6,178 bases of DNA from Prevotellaceae bacterium (lineage in GTDB: Bacteria > Bacteroidota > Bacteroidia > Bacteroidales > UBA932), in the NCBI GenBank assembly GCA_031259655.1, contig JAIRLF010000108.1:1-6178 (forward strand). The letters are read 5' to 3'. The notes below the pieces were generated by a model. That model searched no databases. It was given only the letters and a program-made list of their open reading frames with translations, and was not told the origin of the DNA. Shown here one piece after another: positions 5,959 through 6,178 of this stretch (positions are counted from its first letter, which is position 1; every line of letters starts with the position of its first letter). Both the position numbers and the translations under genes were made by a program.

Positions 5959-5979
5959 GTAACTTAATTGTATCACATT
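5952..5979 (-). repeat. Direct-repeat copy at the left end of the IS110 element
   Basis: Matches 4240-4267 at 24 of 28 positions; the differences are single substitutions with no gaps. In the IS110 model this copy is host DNA on the left side of the target. Its likeness to the element's right end would mean that donor and target sites resemble each other. Confidence 0.6.
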
Positions 5980-6015
5980 GACATACAGACATAAACAAGG
6001 GTCATTAAGTACTTA

Positions 6016-6036
6016 GCGCGACATAATTTTGTGCGC
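6016..6036. repeat. GC-rich hairpin at the start of the REP-like cluster
   Basis: GCGC+ACA pairs with TGT+GCGC with one bulged G (6020) and a 6-nt loop (TAATTT). It is preceded directly by a perfect 10-bp palindrome, TAAGTACTTA (6006-6015). It does not share the GGGC motif of the next hairpins, so it may be separate from them. Confidence 0.4.
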
Positions 6037-6043
6037 AATGAAA

Positions 6044-6058
6044 AGGGCTGAAAGCCCT
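6044..6058. repeat. REP-like palindrome 1
   Basis: A perfect hairpin AGGGCT-GAA-AGCCCT (6-bp stem, 3-nt loop). The same GAA loop and CCCT/AGGG stem recur in the palindrome arms at 6115-6127, so these belong to one family of repeats. Confidence 0.65.
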
Positions 6059-6069
6059 AAATAAAATAG

Positions 6070-6088
6070 CACAGGGCAACGCCCTGTG
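6070..6088. repeat. REP-like palindrome 2
   Basis: A perfect hairpin CACAGGGC-AAC-GCCCTGTG (8-bp stem, 3-nt loop), 11 bp after palindrome 1. The GGGC core is shared with its neighbours but the outer bases differ. Confidence 0.65.
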
Positions 6089-6112
6089 AAACGAATCACC
6101 CCCGCCTCCCGT

Positions 6113-6169
6113 AAGCCCTGAAAGGGCGTAATCTGTCAATTAATAATTGATTACGCCCTTTCAGGGCTT
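6113..6169. repeat. Perfect 21-bp inverted repeat made of two REP-like units
   Basis: The arms at 6113-6133 and 6149-6169 are perfectly complementary over 21 bp, separated by 15 nt. Each arm contains its own small hairpin: GCCCT-GAA-AGGGC at 6115-6127 and its mirror at 6155-6167. The loop holds a further CAATT/AATTG hairpin (6137-6149). Two REP units in inverted orientation resemble a BIME. In Bacteroidetes such GGGC repeats often lie beside a REP-associated tyrosine transposase (Y1, TnpA_REP or RAYT) gene, which could lie beyond the window; none is inside it. It could also act as a bidirectional terminator between flanking genes. Confidence 0.75.
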
Positions 6170-6178
6170 GCCGTTTGG

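Noticed and set aside
6016..6169. CRISPR array
   Set aside because: The repeats are palindromes of different sequence with irregular short spacing, not identical repeats with unique spacers of constant length. No cas gene is present.

Overview
The window looks like a Bacteroidetes chromosome, probably order Bacteroidales. The evidence is a GLPGLI-family secreted protein, an outer-membrane receptor with an N-terminal carboxypeptidase-regulatory-like domain, AT-rich gene starts without Shine-Dalgarno sequences, and one good match to the Bacteroidetes -7 promoter box (TAnnTTTG). All three convincing genes are on the minus strand, so transcription runs from high to low coordinates. No species can be named from the sequence alone.

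Layout from right to left, the direction of transcription. 6016-6169 is a cluster of REP-like palindromes ending in a perfect 21-bp inverted repeat with a 15-nt loop. About 4240-5953 is an IS110-family insertion sequence. It has an intact 461-aa DEDD transposase (4292-5677), about 275 bp of non-coding DNA upstream of it and about 50 bp downstream. The upstream part has the position, size and promoter box expected of an IS110 bridge (seek) RNA. By eye it contains a candidate target-binding loop whose two sides match the two DNA flanks of the element. 3917-4239 is host intergenic DNA with a hairpin carrying a C(UUCG)G loop. 3098-3916 encodes a GLPGLI-family exported protein. 2922-3086 is a MITE-like inverted-repeat element that almost fills the gap to the next gene. 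183-2891 encodes a 902-aa TonB-dependent-receptor-like outer-membrane protein. 1-182 is non-coding, with small hairpins and short direct repeats.

The GLPGLI protein and the receptor are a co-oriented pair. They probably act together in the envelope, but the sequence gives no substrate. No SusD-like gene is present, so this is not a SusCD pair. The rest of the window is mobile or repeat DNA: the IS110 element, the inverted-repeat element, a related single repeat at the IS left end, and the REP-like cluster.

The most interesting part is the IS110 left end. The putative guide RNA, its guide-like matches to both flanks, and the link between the element's end and a repeat found elsewhere in the window all deserve testing.
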